Below, in pieces: positions 36,596 through 45,753 of a DNA stretch of 64,000 bases. Below the pieces are notes generated by a model. That model was given only the letters and a program-made list of their open reading frames with translations, searched no databases and was not told the DNA's origin. Origin of the DNA: an uncultured Bacteroidales bacterium (GTDB lineage Bacteria > Bacteroidota > Bacteroidia > Bacteroidales > UBA11471); NCBI GenBank assembly GCA_947593515.1, contig CANQDQ010000009.1, positions 20,647 to 84,646 on the forward strand. The letters run 5' to 3'. Position 1 is the stretch's first letter. Every line of letters begins with the position of its first letter. The position numbers and the translations under genes were made by a program.

Positions 36596-37174
36596 ATGAA
36601 TATAAAGAAATTTTATCTTTTGCTTCTGTTTTCGTCAGCCGCCGTTTCGTTGAATGCGCAGAAGGTCGGTATCAAAACCAACCTCTTCTACGATGCGCTG
36701 GCTACGGTGAATGCAGGTATAGAAGTAGGATTGGCGCCGCGTTGGACGCTCGATATTTCGGGTAACTACAAGGGCTGGACGATAAAAGGGCGCAAGACGA
36801 AGCACTGGTTGGTACAGCCGGAGGCGAGGTATTGGTTTTGCGACCGTTTTTCGGGGCATTTCCTCGGCATACATGCTCTCGGCGGACAGTACAACATGGG
36901 GCATTTCAAATCCAAGTTGCATTTTTTAGGCACCGATTTTCGCGGACTGGAAAACTACCGCTACCAAGGCTGGGGAGTGGGCGGCGGAATCGCTTACGGG
37001 TACAGCTGGATTTTGGGCAAGCACTGGAACATGGAGGCGGAAATCGGCATCGGATATATCTATACCCGATACGATGTCTTCGAATGCGCCGACTGCGGCA
37101 AACGTGTGGATAACCGGCATCACCACTATGTCGGCCCCACGAAAGGTGCGCTGAACCTTATCTATTTGTTTTAA
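36596..37174 (+). CDS. DUF3575 outer-membrane protein of the pilus locus
   Basis: 192 residues with a signal peptide (FYLLLLFSSAAVSLNAQ) and a DUF3575-type beta-barrel pattern: VGIKTNLFYDALATVNAGIEVGLAPRWTLDISGNY, WLVQPEARYWFCDRFSGHFLGIHALGGQYN, GWGVGGGIAYGYSWILGKHWNMEAEIGIGY and a last strand ending in Phe (GALNLIYLF). DUF3575 genes are commonly found at the head of Bacteroidales fimbrial operons, next to OmpA-like proteins. The precise role is unknown; a structural or assembly role in the outer membrane is likely. A CADC pair near residue 162 is a local oddity. The next gene begins 12 bases later. Confidence 0.88.
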   Translation: MNIKKFYLLLLFSSAAVSLNAQKVGIKTNLFYDALATVNAGIEVGLAPRWTLDISGNYKGWTIKGRKTKHWLVQPEARYWFCDRFSGHFLGIHALGGQYNMGHFKSKLHFLGTDFRGLENYRYQGWGVGGGIAYGYSWILGKHWNMEAEIGIGYIYTRYDVFECADCGKRVDNRHHHYVGPTKGALNLIYLF

Positions 37175-37186
37175 GGGCTAATTGTG

Positions 37187-38959
37187 ATGATCATGAAACA
37201 TTTTTCCATTATATTCTGCATAGGGCTGCTGGCGGCGGGTGTGCTGCCGGCAACTGCCGGCAAGAGCGATTTTCTGCCGGCAATGAATCCCGACAGCATG
37301 GCGGTGAACAACTCCGACAGTGTTGCCGTATGCAATTCCGACAGTACGGCGTTGTGCGGCGATTCGGTACGGATTATCGGCAACGAAGCGCTGCTGCGCA
37401 ATTTCAAGGTAAAGGATTTTTCCCATTCGCGCCAAGGCGATGAACTGGTCGTAACGCTGAATCTCGACCTGAAAGACGTACACGTGCGGCGAAATCGCGC
37501 GTGGGAGTTCACGCCCTCTTTCGTGAAGGATTCCGACAGCATCGCGCTCGTTCCGATGGGTGTTTACGGACGGCGGCGCTATTTCTATTACGTGCGCAAT
37601 TTCGAGGAGAGAATGATCGGCGGTGAAAACGAAATCGTGTTCCGCCAAAAGAATCTTCCCGATACGCTTCTCTACACTGTTTCGCTTCCCTACCGGAAAT
37701 GGCTGAACGGCTCGGAGCTGATACTCCGGTGCGATGAATACGGCTGCTGCCGCAGCGTAACCGACAGTGCGCTGACGCATTTTCCGGGTTATCTCGAATA
37801 CGTGCCCGAGTATTTCTACATTCGTCCGGCTGTGGAGCTGGTAAAAGTGCGCAGCCTTTCGGGTTCGGCTTTCATCGACTTTCCCGTAAACCGCACGGAG
37901 ATACGCCCCACTTACCGGAACAACGAGCGTGAGCTGGCAAAAATCATCGCCACCATCGATTCGGTGAAAGGCGACAGCGACATTACGGTGCAGCGCCTCG
38001 ATATCAAGGGCTTCGCTTCGCCGGAGGGCTCTTATGCCAACAACGTGCGGCTGGCTCGCGGCCGTACCGACAGTCTGAAAGCGTATGTGGAGAGGCTCTA
38101 TGCGTTTCCCGACTCGTTTATCCGCACCTCGTTCGAGCCTGAGGATTGGGCGGGCTTGCGGGCTTTCGTGGCAGCTCGCGGCGGCTGCGATTCGGCTCTG
38201 TGCCTCGTCGAGGCGGACTCTCTTGCCGCAGACTCCGCTGCAACAGACAGGACAGCAATAGAAACGGCTGCTGCCGATTCGGCAGCGGCTGATTCTGCCG
38301 GCGTCGCCAAGCCGGCTATTTCAGCGGGCATTCTCGCTCTTATCGACAGCATCGGGGCGACCGACACGCTGCAATTCCGCTCCGAGATTCTCGCACTCAT
38401 CGACAGCTCGATGGAGCCCGACGAGAAAGACCTTCTCCTGCGCCGCCTCTATCCGGCGGATTACCGGATTCTGCTGCGCAGCGTATATCCGGCTCTGCGG
38501 CACAGCGATTACTGCATCGAATATACCATTCGCACGTTTACCGACACGACGGAGATTCTCGACCGCGTGTGGACGCAGCCGCAGAAACTCAGCCTAAACG
38601 AGATGTTTATCGCTGCACGCAATTATCCGGAAGGAAGCGAGGAATACCGTCAAATCATGGAAACGGCTGTGCGTTTCTACCCGAACGATACGGCGGCGTG
38701 TTTCAATGCGGCAAACATCGCCATACAGCGGGGCGACCGGCAGCATGCGGAGTATTATATGAACCGCTGCGACTCCATGCCGCAGGTCATCTACCTGCGC
38801 GGGGTCATGGCTGCGATAGACGGCGAGTACGAAACGGCTCGCACGTTCTTCGAGCCGGCGGCGGCTGCCGGTATCGAGGAGGCTGTCAGGGCTATCGCTC
38901 AGCTCGATGCCATCAAGCAGTCGCACAGCCTGCGCATCGTGGAGAAGCCGGAAGAGTAA
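37187..38959 (+). CDS. OmpA-like/DUF3868-type outer-membrane protein of the pilus locus
   Basis: About 590 residues. A signal peptide (HFSIIFCIGLLAAGVLPATA) is followed by a low-complexity segment of repeated NSDS-type units, then an N-terminal domain typical of the DUF3868 proteins beside fimbrial genes (LLRNFKVKDFSHSRQGDELVVTLNLDLKDVHV). An OmpA-C-like domain begins near 225 (AFIDFPVNRTEIRPTYRNNERELAKI; LDIKGFASPEGSYANNVRLARGR) but is interrupted at about 345-375 by an Ala/Asp/Ser-rich insert. TPR-like helices end the protein. It probably ties the pilus apparatus to the cell wall. ATGs at 37187 and 37193 are both possible starts. Confidence 0.8.
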   Translation: MIMKHFSIIFCIGLLAAGVLPATAGKSDFLPAMNPDSMAVNNSDSVAVCNSDSTALCGDSVRIIGNEALLRNFKVKDFSHSRQGDELVVTLNLDLKDVHVRRNRAWEFTPSFVKDSDSIALVPMGVYGRRRYFYYVRNFEERMIGGENEIVFRQKNLPDTLLYTVSLPYRKWLNGSELILRCDEYGCCRSVTDSALTHFPGYLEYVPEYFYIRPAVELVKVRSLSGSAFIDFPVNRTEIRPTYRNNERELAKIIATIDSVKGDSDITVQRLDIKGFASPEGSYANNVRLARGRTDSLKAYVERLYAFPDSFIRTSFEPEDWAGLRAFVAARGGCDSALCLVEADSLAADSAATDRTAIETAAADSAAADSAGVAKPAISAGILALIDSIGATDTLQFRSEILALIDSSMEPDEKDLLLRRLYPADYRILLRSVYPALRHSDYCIEYTIRTFTDTTEILDRVWTQPQKLSLNEMFIAARNYPEGSEEYRQIMETAVRFYPNDTAACFNAANIAIQRGDRQHAEYYMNRCDSMPQVIYLRGVMAAIDGEYETARTFFEPAAAAGIEEAVRAIAQLDAIKQSHSLRIVEKPEE

Positions 38960-39004
38960 ACCCGTTATTGTCTATGAATACCATATATATAAGTAAGTGC
39001 AAGC

Positions 39005-39055
39005 AAATCAAGAATGAATCGAAAAAATGAATCGAAATCAAGAATGAATCGAAAA
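39005..39055. repeat. Two direct 21-base repeats 30 bases apart
   Basis: The unit AAATCAAGAATGAATCGAAAA occurs at 39005-39025 and 39035-39055, with a partial copy (ATGAATCGAAA) between, just upstream of the major fimbrillin gene. It may be a local duplication in the untranslated leader; no function is evident. Confidence 0.75.
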
Positions 39056-39079
39056 TAATTAATAACTAATAATAACAAC

Positions 39080-41470
39080 ATGGAAAAACTGTCAATTAAA
39101 ATGAAACACGCTGTATTATTCGCAGCAATGGGCTCTTTGGCGTTATTCGCGCAAGGGTGCAAAGACGATACCCTCGGGGATATCGGCGATGGAAATGATG
39201 GAAACGGTCTTGCTGCCGGGACTCACTATCTGGCTTTCAACATCGTATCGGACGCGGGCTCCTCTACACGCAGTTGGCCGACTGACCCTCAGGAGAGCAC
39301 AGATTTCGATGCAGGCGACGAAAAAGAACAGGCGATAACGAGCGTAGAGGGATCGAACGTCGTCCTGCTTTTCAACGAGGATAGCACGTTCCTCTCCATG
39401 GTCAATCTGAACGCTGATAAAGCTGTACCAAGTTCTACCGATGACAGATACGGAAATAGCTTGGAGAAAACCATCGGTACATTCACTGCCAATATTAAGA
39501 TAGCTGAGGGCGCGAAGTTGCCGAAGATGCTGCTTGTCGTACTCAACGGTAATCCGACTCGGCTCTCCCAATTGGAAATCGAACTCAAAACCGGCTCATT
39601 ACACCTTTACGACGATGAGTCGAAAGGAACACTGAATCCTGCCGCATATACGCTTGCATACCTTACAAGGCGGTTGAGCGATGAGGCGATAGGCAGGAGC
39701 AATTCGAGCATCGTGCTTTTCTCGCCGAATGAGTCAGACGATGAATACTGCACCATGACGAATGCCGTATATGTAGGTCCGGGTAATGTGGCAGGTGACA
39801 AGGCGGCAGGACAGACCGGTACAATATACAATTTTACGGAAATCGCGGAGGATAAAATCAAATCGACAGAGGAGGAGGCTGCAAACAACCCCTTGACGGT
39901 TCATGTGGAGCGTCTGGCTGTGAAAGTCGAGCTTAATCTCGACGAAAAAAAAGTCACGAAGGAAGAACTGGGCATAAACGACAGAGGCGGTTTCAAGTTT
40001 CCCGTGCTGATAAAACCTGGCGACGATAATACGGTAGGACAGGTCGTTGATGGCAAGGATACGACGGTCAACTGGGCTTTCTCGATGCTCGGCTGGTCTA
40101 CCAATGCCGTAGCACGCCGTATGTACCTTTTCAAGAATCTGGATGACAGCCGCGCGGATATATCCGGCGGAATAGAAGCCCCGACGACTCACTACGCCAA
40201 CCGCAGCATAACAACGCCGTTCTTCAACGGTTGGAACGATGCCAAGCATGCACGCTGCTACTGGGCTGTCGACGGGCACTATGCCGACATAAATGTATAT
40301 CCCTTGCAGTACCGTAAGGCAAAGGACAACACATCAGCGCAAAACTCATATAAAAATTTAACAGATGACGGCGCCAATATGCCGCTCTACTACTATTCGT
40401 TCCAGCAGCTGCGCATGATCTCCATGGGATTAATACCGAATGCCGATCCGACGAAACTTACGGCAGATACCTACAAAGATTTTCAGCAGCATGGCACCCT
40501 GCGCAAGAACGCCCAATACCGCTACTGCGGCGAGAACGTGTTGGGGCAAAACCTGATAAACGACCCCGGTCGTATATGGCGCGGCGCAGCGACCCATGTG
40601 ATTATCTTCGGTCAGCTGCTGCTCGGTGATGAGATAAAAACATATACGAATGAAGTCCGAAACAAGCAGTTTACGCAAGATTTGTTGGAGAAGGCATCGG
40701 ACAAGTTGTATGCGGCAGGCAGCTACTGGAGTCGCGCAGGCTATATGCAATATGCTTTCGGTACGATATTCCGCGCATTGACCACCACCTCCCGCGAAGT
40801 TACGGATTATTTTGGAGGGAGCGGGACAATCAAAACGCCGAGAACAAATATCACGATAACTTACAAGAAGAATGGGGAAGAAGGCGACGGGACTGACCTC
40901 ACCGACTACTTTATCAAATTGAAGGAAGAAAATCCGGACCTGAACTTGGACGATATTCATGACAACTTCCAATTCGATGAGGACGACTGCAACGGCACAG
41001 ATGACGGTTCGGAGTGCATATTCCGTCTTTCCGCTGCCAACGTTACCAACGGCGACGGCAAGGTGATGCTCGGTCTGAAAAAAGGCTACACGCTTACAAT
41101 AAAAGGTAAGAACGAAAACTCTATGAAGGACACGACGGTATACATCACACCTGAAAAGTTCCTGTCGCTGGCATACGAGTTCGCGGGCACGGCAAACTAC
41201 TTCGCGTTGGGCCGTATGTACTATTACGCGCCTATCTACCACAATGTAGCGTCCGTCCCCGAAAACGGTCCGGCAAATGTCGGCGACATCGGCGTGGTGC
41301 GCAACAACTGGTACAAGCTTACCATAAGCTCGCTGCTGAAGCCGGGTATTCCGGTAAGCGACCCCGACCAGCCGATTATCCCGAATGTAGACCCGAGCGA
41401 CAGGTATCTCGGATTGGATATTCACATTCTGCCGTGGCATGTCATCGGTCAGGAGATAACGCTCCAATAG
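39080..41470 (+). CDS. Major fimbrial subunit (Mfa1/FimA-like lipoprotein)
   Basis: Likely shaft subunit of a type V pilus. 796 residues, longer than the usual 450-600. The lipoprotein signal ends at Cys27 (ALFAQGC). Soon after, a Thr-Arg site (STRSW, Arg64) is where maturation proteases cut related pilins. The body is rich in beta strands, and the C-terminus has the Mfa1 pattern: NNWYKLTISSLLKPGIPVSDPDQP then YLGLDIHILPWHVIGQEITLQ. An acidic insert near 600-640 (DLNLDDIHDNFQFDEDD) may account for the extra length. It follows the OmpA-like gene by 120 bases that hold two direct repeats, and precedes the anchor gene by 59 bases. Confidence 0.87.
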   Translation: MEKLSIKMKHAVLFAAMGSLALFAQGCKDDTLGDIGDGNDGNGLAAGTHYLAFNIVSDAGSSTRSWPTDPQESTDFDAGDEKEQAITSVEGSNVVLLFNEDSTFLSMVNLNADKAVPSSTDDRYGNSLEKTIGTFTANIKIAEGAKLPKMLLVVLNGNPTRLSQLEIELKTGSLHLYDDESKGTLNPAAYTLAYLTRRLSDEAIGRSNSSIVLFSPNESDDEYCTMTNAVYVGPGNVAGDKAAGQTGTIYNFTEIAEDKIKSTEEEAANNPLTVHVERLAVKVELNLDEKKVTKEELGINDRGGFKFPVLIKPGDDNTVGQVVDGKDTTVNWAFSMLGWSTNAVARRMYLFKNLDDSRADISGGIEAPTTHYANRSITTPFFNGWNDAKHARCYWAVDGHYADINVYPLQYRKAKDNTSAQNSYKNLTDDGANMPLYYYSFQQLRMISMGLIPNADPTKLTADTYKDFQQHGTLRKNAQYRYCGENVLGQNLINDPGRIWRGAATHVIIFGQLLLGDEIKTYTNEVRNKQFTQDLLEKASDKLYAAGSYWSRAGYMQYAFGTIFRALTTTSREVTDYFGGSGTIKTPRTNITITYKKNGEEGDGTDLTDYFIKLKEENPDLNLDDIHDNFQFDEDDCNGTDDGSECIFRLSAANVTNGDGKVMLGLKKGYTLTIKGKNENSMKDTTVYITPEKFLSLAYEFAGTANYFALGRMYYYAPIYHNVASVPENGPANVGDIGVVRNNWYKLTISSLLKPGIPVSDPDQPIIPNVDPSDRYLGLDIHILPWHVIGQEITLQ

Positions 41471-41529
41471 CCTGAACAGACTGACAGCTGAAGAGAAAAA
41501 AAAAGAAAAACGCAAGTCAAGCATCGAAA

Positions 41530-42708
41530 ATGAACAGCAAATTGAAAAAACTCGCGCAACGCCTCTCTGCGACCCTGACTGTGGTCGCAGCGGCGGCGTT
41601 GTGGTCATGCGAGAGCATCTACGAGTACGAAGGCGACTGTGACCCACACTGGCAGGTGAAGTTCATCTACGACATGAACATGAATTTCGCGGACGCCTTT
41701 CCCGGGTCGATGGGCGTAGGGTCGGTGCACCTGTATGTTTTCGATGCGGAAACGCACCGGCTGGTGCTGGAGAAGGAACAGACCGCCGGTGCGGAGGGCT
41801 TCGCCGAGGACTACACGATGCCCGTCGAAGAGCTGCCTGCGGGCCGCTACGACTTCGTGGCTTGGTGCGGCTTGGCGGATAACCGTTCGTTCGTGGGCGC
41901 GCAAGCTGCTGCCGGCAGGGCGCTCTCCCTGCGGGGACCGGAGAGCCTTGTCCGTGCGGAGCTTCCGATGCAGGCTCCGGAACTGTTCGACGAATCGGCG
42001 TTGGCTTGGCGAATCTCCGATGCGGTATTCGCCGCCCCGAACGCCGACGATACACGCCGGCTCGACCCGCTCTACTATGGCAGAGCCGAGAATATCGAAG
42101 TCGATGACAAGCAGGGCGTGCACATCGTGCCGGTCCATCTGATTAAGGACACCAACGAGTTCACGATTCTCCTGCAGCACCGCTCGGGTCCGCTGAATCC
42201 GGAAGATTTCGAGATTAAAATCGTGGACGACAACTCCGGCCTGCGGTGGGATAATCTGCTGTGGCGGGGCGAAACGCCGGAGGGCGAAGCTCTTGCGGAC
42301 TACCTGCCGTGGTGGCAGAAGAGCGGTACGGTGCAGACTACGCCCGAGATAGAAACGGTGCCGGGTATGCAGCCGGAATTCCTCGTGGTGCGGCTTTCGA
42401 CCTCGCGTCTGGTTAAACGCGAGATGACGGGCGGGGGTCCGCGACTGGTCATCACCAACGTGAAGGAAAACCGCGTGGTCTACGAAATCGCCTTGCAGGA
42501 CTACCTGCTGCTGCCGGAAGAACACACGCATCTGCGCGATGCACACAACAAGGTGCACGAGGTCTCCGACCAGGAGTACCTCGACCGGGTGGACAACTGG
42601 TCGATGCAGTTCATTCTCGGCGACAAGGACGACAGCTGGTATGCGATGGACTTGCATATTCTCGGCTGGCATGTTATCCGAATGAGTACCGACCTCGGAG
42701 CAAAATAA
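41530..42708 (+). CDS. Mfa2/FimB-like fimbrial anchor lipoprotein
   Basis: 392 residues. Mfa2 and FimB anchor the pilus in the outer membrane and limit its length. The lipoprotein signal ends at Cys27 (ALWSC). The first domain has the family pattern: CDPHWQVKFIYDMNMNFADAFPG, VHLYVFDAETHRLVLEKEQ, YTMPVEELPAGRYDFVAWCGL. The C-terminus WYAMDLHILGWHVIRMS closely resembles the C-terminus of the preceding major fimbrillin. It lacks the Thr-Arg processing site seen in the other subunits, as expected for a permanently anchored protein. Confidence 0.9.
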   Translation: MNSKLKKLAQRLSATLTVVAAAALWSCESIYEYEGDCDPHWQVKFIYDMNMNFADAFPGSMGVGSVHLYVFDAETHRLVLEKEQTAGAEGFAEDYTMPVEELPAGRYDFVAWCGLADNRSFVGAQAAAGRALSLRGPESLVRAELPMQAPELFDESALAWRISDAVFAAPNADDTRRLDPLYYGRAENIEVDDKQGVHIVPVHLIKDTNEFTILLQHRSGPLNPEDFEIKIVDDNSGLRWDNLLWRGETPEGEALADYLPWWQKSGTVQTTPEIETVPGMQPEFLVVRLSTSRLVKREMTGGGPRLVITNVKENRVVYEIALQDYLLLPEEHTHLRDAHNKVHEVSDQEYLDRVDNWSMQFILGDKDDSWYAMDLHILGWHVIRMSTDLGAK

Positions 42709-42767
42709 CGGAAACTGATAACAGGAATACAAAACTGAAAAAGTAACCGAGTAGAAATATCTGACCG

Positions 42768-44408
42768 ATGATTCGTCAAACACATATCGCACGGGTATCT
42801 GGAACTCTACGCAGAGGCTGCGGAGCGGCTTTCGCGGCGGGTGTCGCGGCGGCTGTCAGGGGCATCTGCGGCAGTGTCGTACGGTGGATGCTGGCTGCGG
42901 CTGCGGCTCTGTGCTGCGTCGCCTGCATCTACGAGTTCGCCGAAGAGCCGGCGCCGATGTCGGTGCGTTTCCTTGACGGCGAAAGCATCGCCTTGCAGGT
43001 CTCTATGTTCGATATCATAGAAGACCGCGATGATGCCCACTCCGACATCGAACGCATGCACAACCTGCGAGTCATCATCACCCACAGGGACGCCGACAGG
43101 CACGAGGTCATCGAGTACAACCGACTGATAGAATTCGGAGAGAGTACGGGAAGATTTCGGTACGGATACGTCGACGATGCGCGCCTGATGTTCAAGATAG
43201 AACAAGGCTCTGCTCCGAATAAGCATATATACCTATTCGCCAACAGCGAACCTATCCTGAATCGGATGCTCAGCGAAACGGAAGGACTGTCATCGCAGCC
43301 CGACCCCGAAGACGGTATCTACGGCGGAAACCATTACAACCCTGTCGACCAGTCAATTGCCGATAAATACCTCGATGCTCTCAGAAACGTAACTTTTACG
43401 AACAAGGAGCTGCAAGAATTCGTTACGCCCCCTGTGGGCGGCGCGCCCAACGGTCTGCCCATGAGCGCCGAATACGACATACAATTCTCTCCGGGTAACG
43501 CGGGCGTTCCCGATGTGCACATCTTGAACGCATACATCGTGCGCGCCGCCAATAAAATCACGTTCGAGTTTACGAACGACAAACCCACCGCAGCGATTTT
43601 CGTCAAGAACTTCGGGCTGCGCGACCTCGCCACGAGTTCGTATCTGCTGCCGAGGGTGGGCGACAACGGCACCCTTTACAGCAGCGAACCCTACAATGGC
43701 GACTGGATTGCCTGGCTCGCCAAGCACGGATGCAATACAACGGGCGACGGCGGAAACCTTATCAAGGTATTCTCCACACCGGGTCAGGATTATAATGGTG
43801 AAGGCACGGTTACCTATGAAGAGGGCTCCTACTACCTGCCCGGTCCGATGCCGATGCCGGAGGGGACGACATCGGCAGACAGCGCCCGATATCGGTGGTA
43901 TCCCTACGATTCGACGAATGTCAGCTCCACAAAAGATAGCATAGGCGTGGGCTATGACCCTGTAATGGACTCGTTGGACAATAAGGAACGCGATAGGCTG
44001 CTGAAATTCAAGGAGAGTATGACGGGAGGTTTAGACTGGCCGCTATACAAGGGCGGACTATATCTCGCCTCCGTGAGTAAAGCGACCACGGCGGGGCTGC
44101 ACAAACACGCCGAAACCGAGCCGGTCTACTTTCTCGAAAGCAACTTTCACAAGCCATCGACGACTCTCGGCAAAGAGTTGGAGCAGAGTTACACGTTGTA
44201 TATCGACACCGAAACACTCGACGACGAGAGCACGATGACATCTACGCTGACCCAGAATGAGATTGAACTGCCGAACGTCAAGTCGCTGTTCCGCAATACG
44301 CACGTGAAGATAACGGGAACGATAGGCAACTCGACGATTCTCATCAAAGCCGCCATAAAGCCGTGGACAAGAGACACGATAAGAGGAGGCATACTCCAAG
44401 CCGAATAG
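42768..44408 (+). CDS. Fimbrial accessory lipoprotein, tentative
   Basis: 546 residues, no firm family. The lipoprotein signal is unusual: about 40 residues rich in Arg, Ala and Gly precede the hydrophobic core and the lipobox Cys53 (ALCCVACIYEF). The true start may be downstream, but the only later Met (residue 41) would remove the basic part of the signal. The first mature segment (FLDGESIALQVSMFDIIED; HNLRVIITHRDADRHEVIEYN) and the last (THVKITGTIGNSTILIKAAIKPWT) match fimbrillin-type folds, including the C-terminal PW motif. There is no Thr-Arg site, so it could be a non-polymerising adaptor. Position between the anchor and the four large subunits supports a pilus role. Confidence 0.65.
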   Translation: MIRQTHIARVSGTLRRGCGAAFAAGVAAAVRGICGSVVRWMLAAAAALCCVACIYEFAEEPAPMSVRFLDGESIALQVSMFDIIEDRDDAHSDIERMHNLRVIITHRDADRHEVIEYNRLIEFGESTGRFRYGYVDDARLMFKIEQGSAPNKHIYLFANSEPILNRMLSETEGLSSQPDPEDGIYGGNHYNPVDQSIADKYLDALRNVTFTNKELQEFVTPPVGGAPNGLPMSAEYDIQFSPGNAGVPDVHILNAYIVRAANKITFEFTNDKPTAAIFVKNFGLRDLATSSYLLPRVGDNGTLYSSEPYNGDWIAWLAKHGCNTTGDGGNLIKVFSTPGQDYNGEGTVTYEEGSYYLPGPMPMPEGTTSADSARYRWYPYDSTNVSSTKDSIGVGYDPVMDSLDNKERDRLLKFKESMTGGLDWPLYKGGLYLASVSKATTAGLHKHAETEPVYFLESNFHKPSTTLGKELEQSYTLYIDTETLDDESTMTSTLTQNEIELPNVKSLFRNTHVKITGTIGNSTILIKAAIKPWTRDTIRGGILQAE

Positions 44409-44486
44409 AGCGGGGAGGCAGAGAAAATCTGGCGGCAGAAAGACAGAAAACGGAAAAATGATAAAGATAAACGAGAGCGTGGAAAG

Positions 44487-45710
44487 ATGAAGATGAAAGT
44501 AAACATAGCGATAGTACTGGCGGCGGCACTCCTGTGCAGCTGCGGGAGCGATGATTCGCTCGATCCGGTGAATGGCCGTTCGCCGGAGGATACGGTGCTT
44601 TTCAGCGTCGGCTTTTCCTCCTCCGCGAAATCTACCCGCGCGCCCGAAGACGACACTCCCGTATATTTCATAACTGCAACTGATTTCAAAGACCAGATTA
44701 CGCGCATGCGTATAAACTACGGTATAAATCAGAACTTCGATTTCACAAGGGACTACAAGGAGTATGTCTACGACAAAACGTTGGAAGAGAAGGGAGAGTA
44801 TGGCGGGAATAAGTACAACATAGAGCAGTACAACTTCGTGCCGTACAATAATTCGGTGCTGAAATGGAGCGAGGTGATAACGCTCGGTACCTCTTTTTTC
44901 TTTACTTGCGCGATATTTCCCCGCACATATGAATCTTTCACCAATAGGTTCGGAGTAAAAAAAGTCGATACCGACCAGACGACGCTCTACAAGCTGCTTG
45001 CAAACGATTTGTTGGTCGCGTACCACTCACATGCGGACATAACGAAGGATATAGAGTTGACGTTCTATCACGCTATGGCGATGCTGGTGTGCAAGGTGTA
45101 CATTCCCATCTACAAACCAGACGACGAGTCGGGGCAGGGATTCAACGAGCAGACGCCGGCTGCATACACACGCGATGCTCTTCTCACCGAAGCCGAAAAG
45201 GAGCCGATACCAGGAGGTTTCAAGGAGGCGCTTCTGCTTGATCGCATAACGAATTTTTTAGAGTCGGGAAACATTTCTGATAACGAGCGAATATTCGCTC
45301 AGGCTGTAAAGGATTCGGTGCCGAAAAACCTGCAAATGTGCCTGATTTCCATAGACGAGCCGGTGCCTATTCCCGATGAAGATCTGCCGAATGAGGACAA
45401 GGACAAAGGGTATCGGAAGCAGTGCTACACCTATGCGGTGCTTGTGCCGGAGCCGGCTGACCCGGTTATTAAGGAGAAGATGCTTCGCTTCGTAATCACC
45501 GATCCGTTCGGGCATGATCGCATATATACCTATACCCCGACTGCCGAAACAAAAGAAGTAAAGCTTACTGGCTCTTCCTGCTTGCTGTTGGAACTTGAAA
45601 TCAGGAGAAATTCGGACAAACCGGTTAAGGTGTCGGCAAATGTGGTGCCATGGGGCTACGTCGATGTCGATGTACCGGTATTTCCGGTGGACGACTCCCC
45701 CACCGAATGA
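44487..45710 (+). CDS. Fimbrillin-family lipoprotein
   Basis: 407 residues with a lipoprotein signal ending at Cys19 (LLCSCGS) and the Thr-Arg site KSTRAPED (Arg51). The body has fimbrillin-like features: IELTFYHAMAMLVCKVYIP in the middle, and SSCLLLELEIRRNSDKPVKVSANVVPWGYVDVDVPV at the C-terminus, the region where such subunits close the fold. Likely a minor shaft or tip-proximal subunit. Two ATGs (44487, 44493) are possible starts. Confidence 0.8.
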   Translation: MKMKVNIAIVLAAALLCSCGSDDSLDPVNGRSPEDTVLFSVGFSSSAKSTRAPEDDTPVYFITATDFKDQITRMRINYGINQNFDFTRDYKEYVYDKTLEEKGEYGGNKYNIEQYNFVPYNNSVLKWSEVITLGTSFFFTCAIFPRTYESFTNRFGVKKVDTDQTTLYKLLANDLLVAYHSHADITKDIELTFYHAMAMLVCKVYIPIYKPDDESGQGFNEQTPAAYTRDALLTEAEKEPIPGGFKEALLLDRITNFLESGNISDNERIFAQAVKDSVPKNLQMCLISIDEPVPIPDEDLPNEDKDKGYRKQCYTYAVLVPEPADPVIKEKMLRFVITDPFGHDRIYTYTPTAETKEVKLTGSSCLLLELEIRRNSDKPVKVSANVVPWGYVDVDVPVFPVDDSPTE

Positions 45711-45753
45711 AAGGCGGAGCAGGCAGCCGGATAAAAAGAACAGATGATAATGA

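Noticed and set aside
39005..39055. CRISPR-like repeat-spacer unit
   Set aside because: Only two copies, a 9-base spacing that itself is a partial copy, and no cas genes; a simple local duplication.
42768..42890. A separate small Arg/Ala-rich gene before the 546-residue pilus protein
   Set aside because: The frame runs straight into the lipobox and supplies the needed positive charges; there is no stop, so it is most simply part of the signal region.
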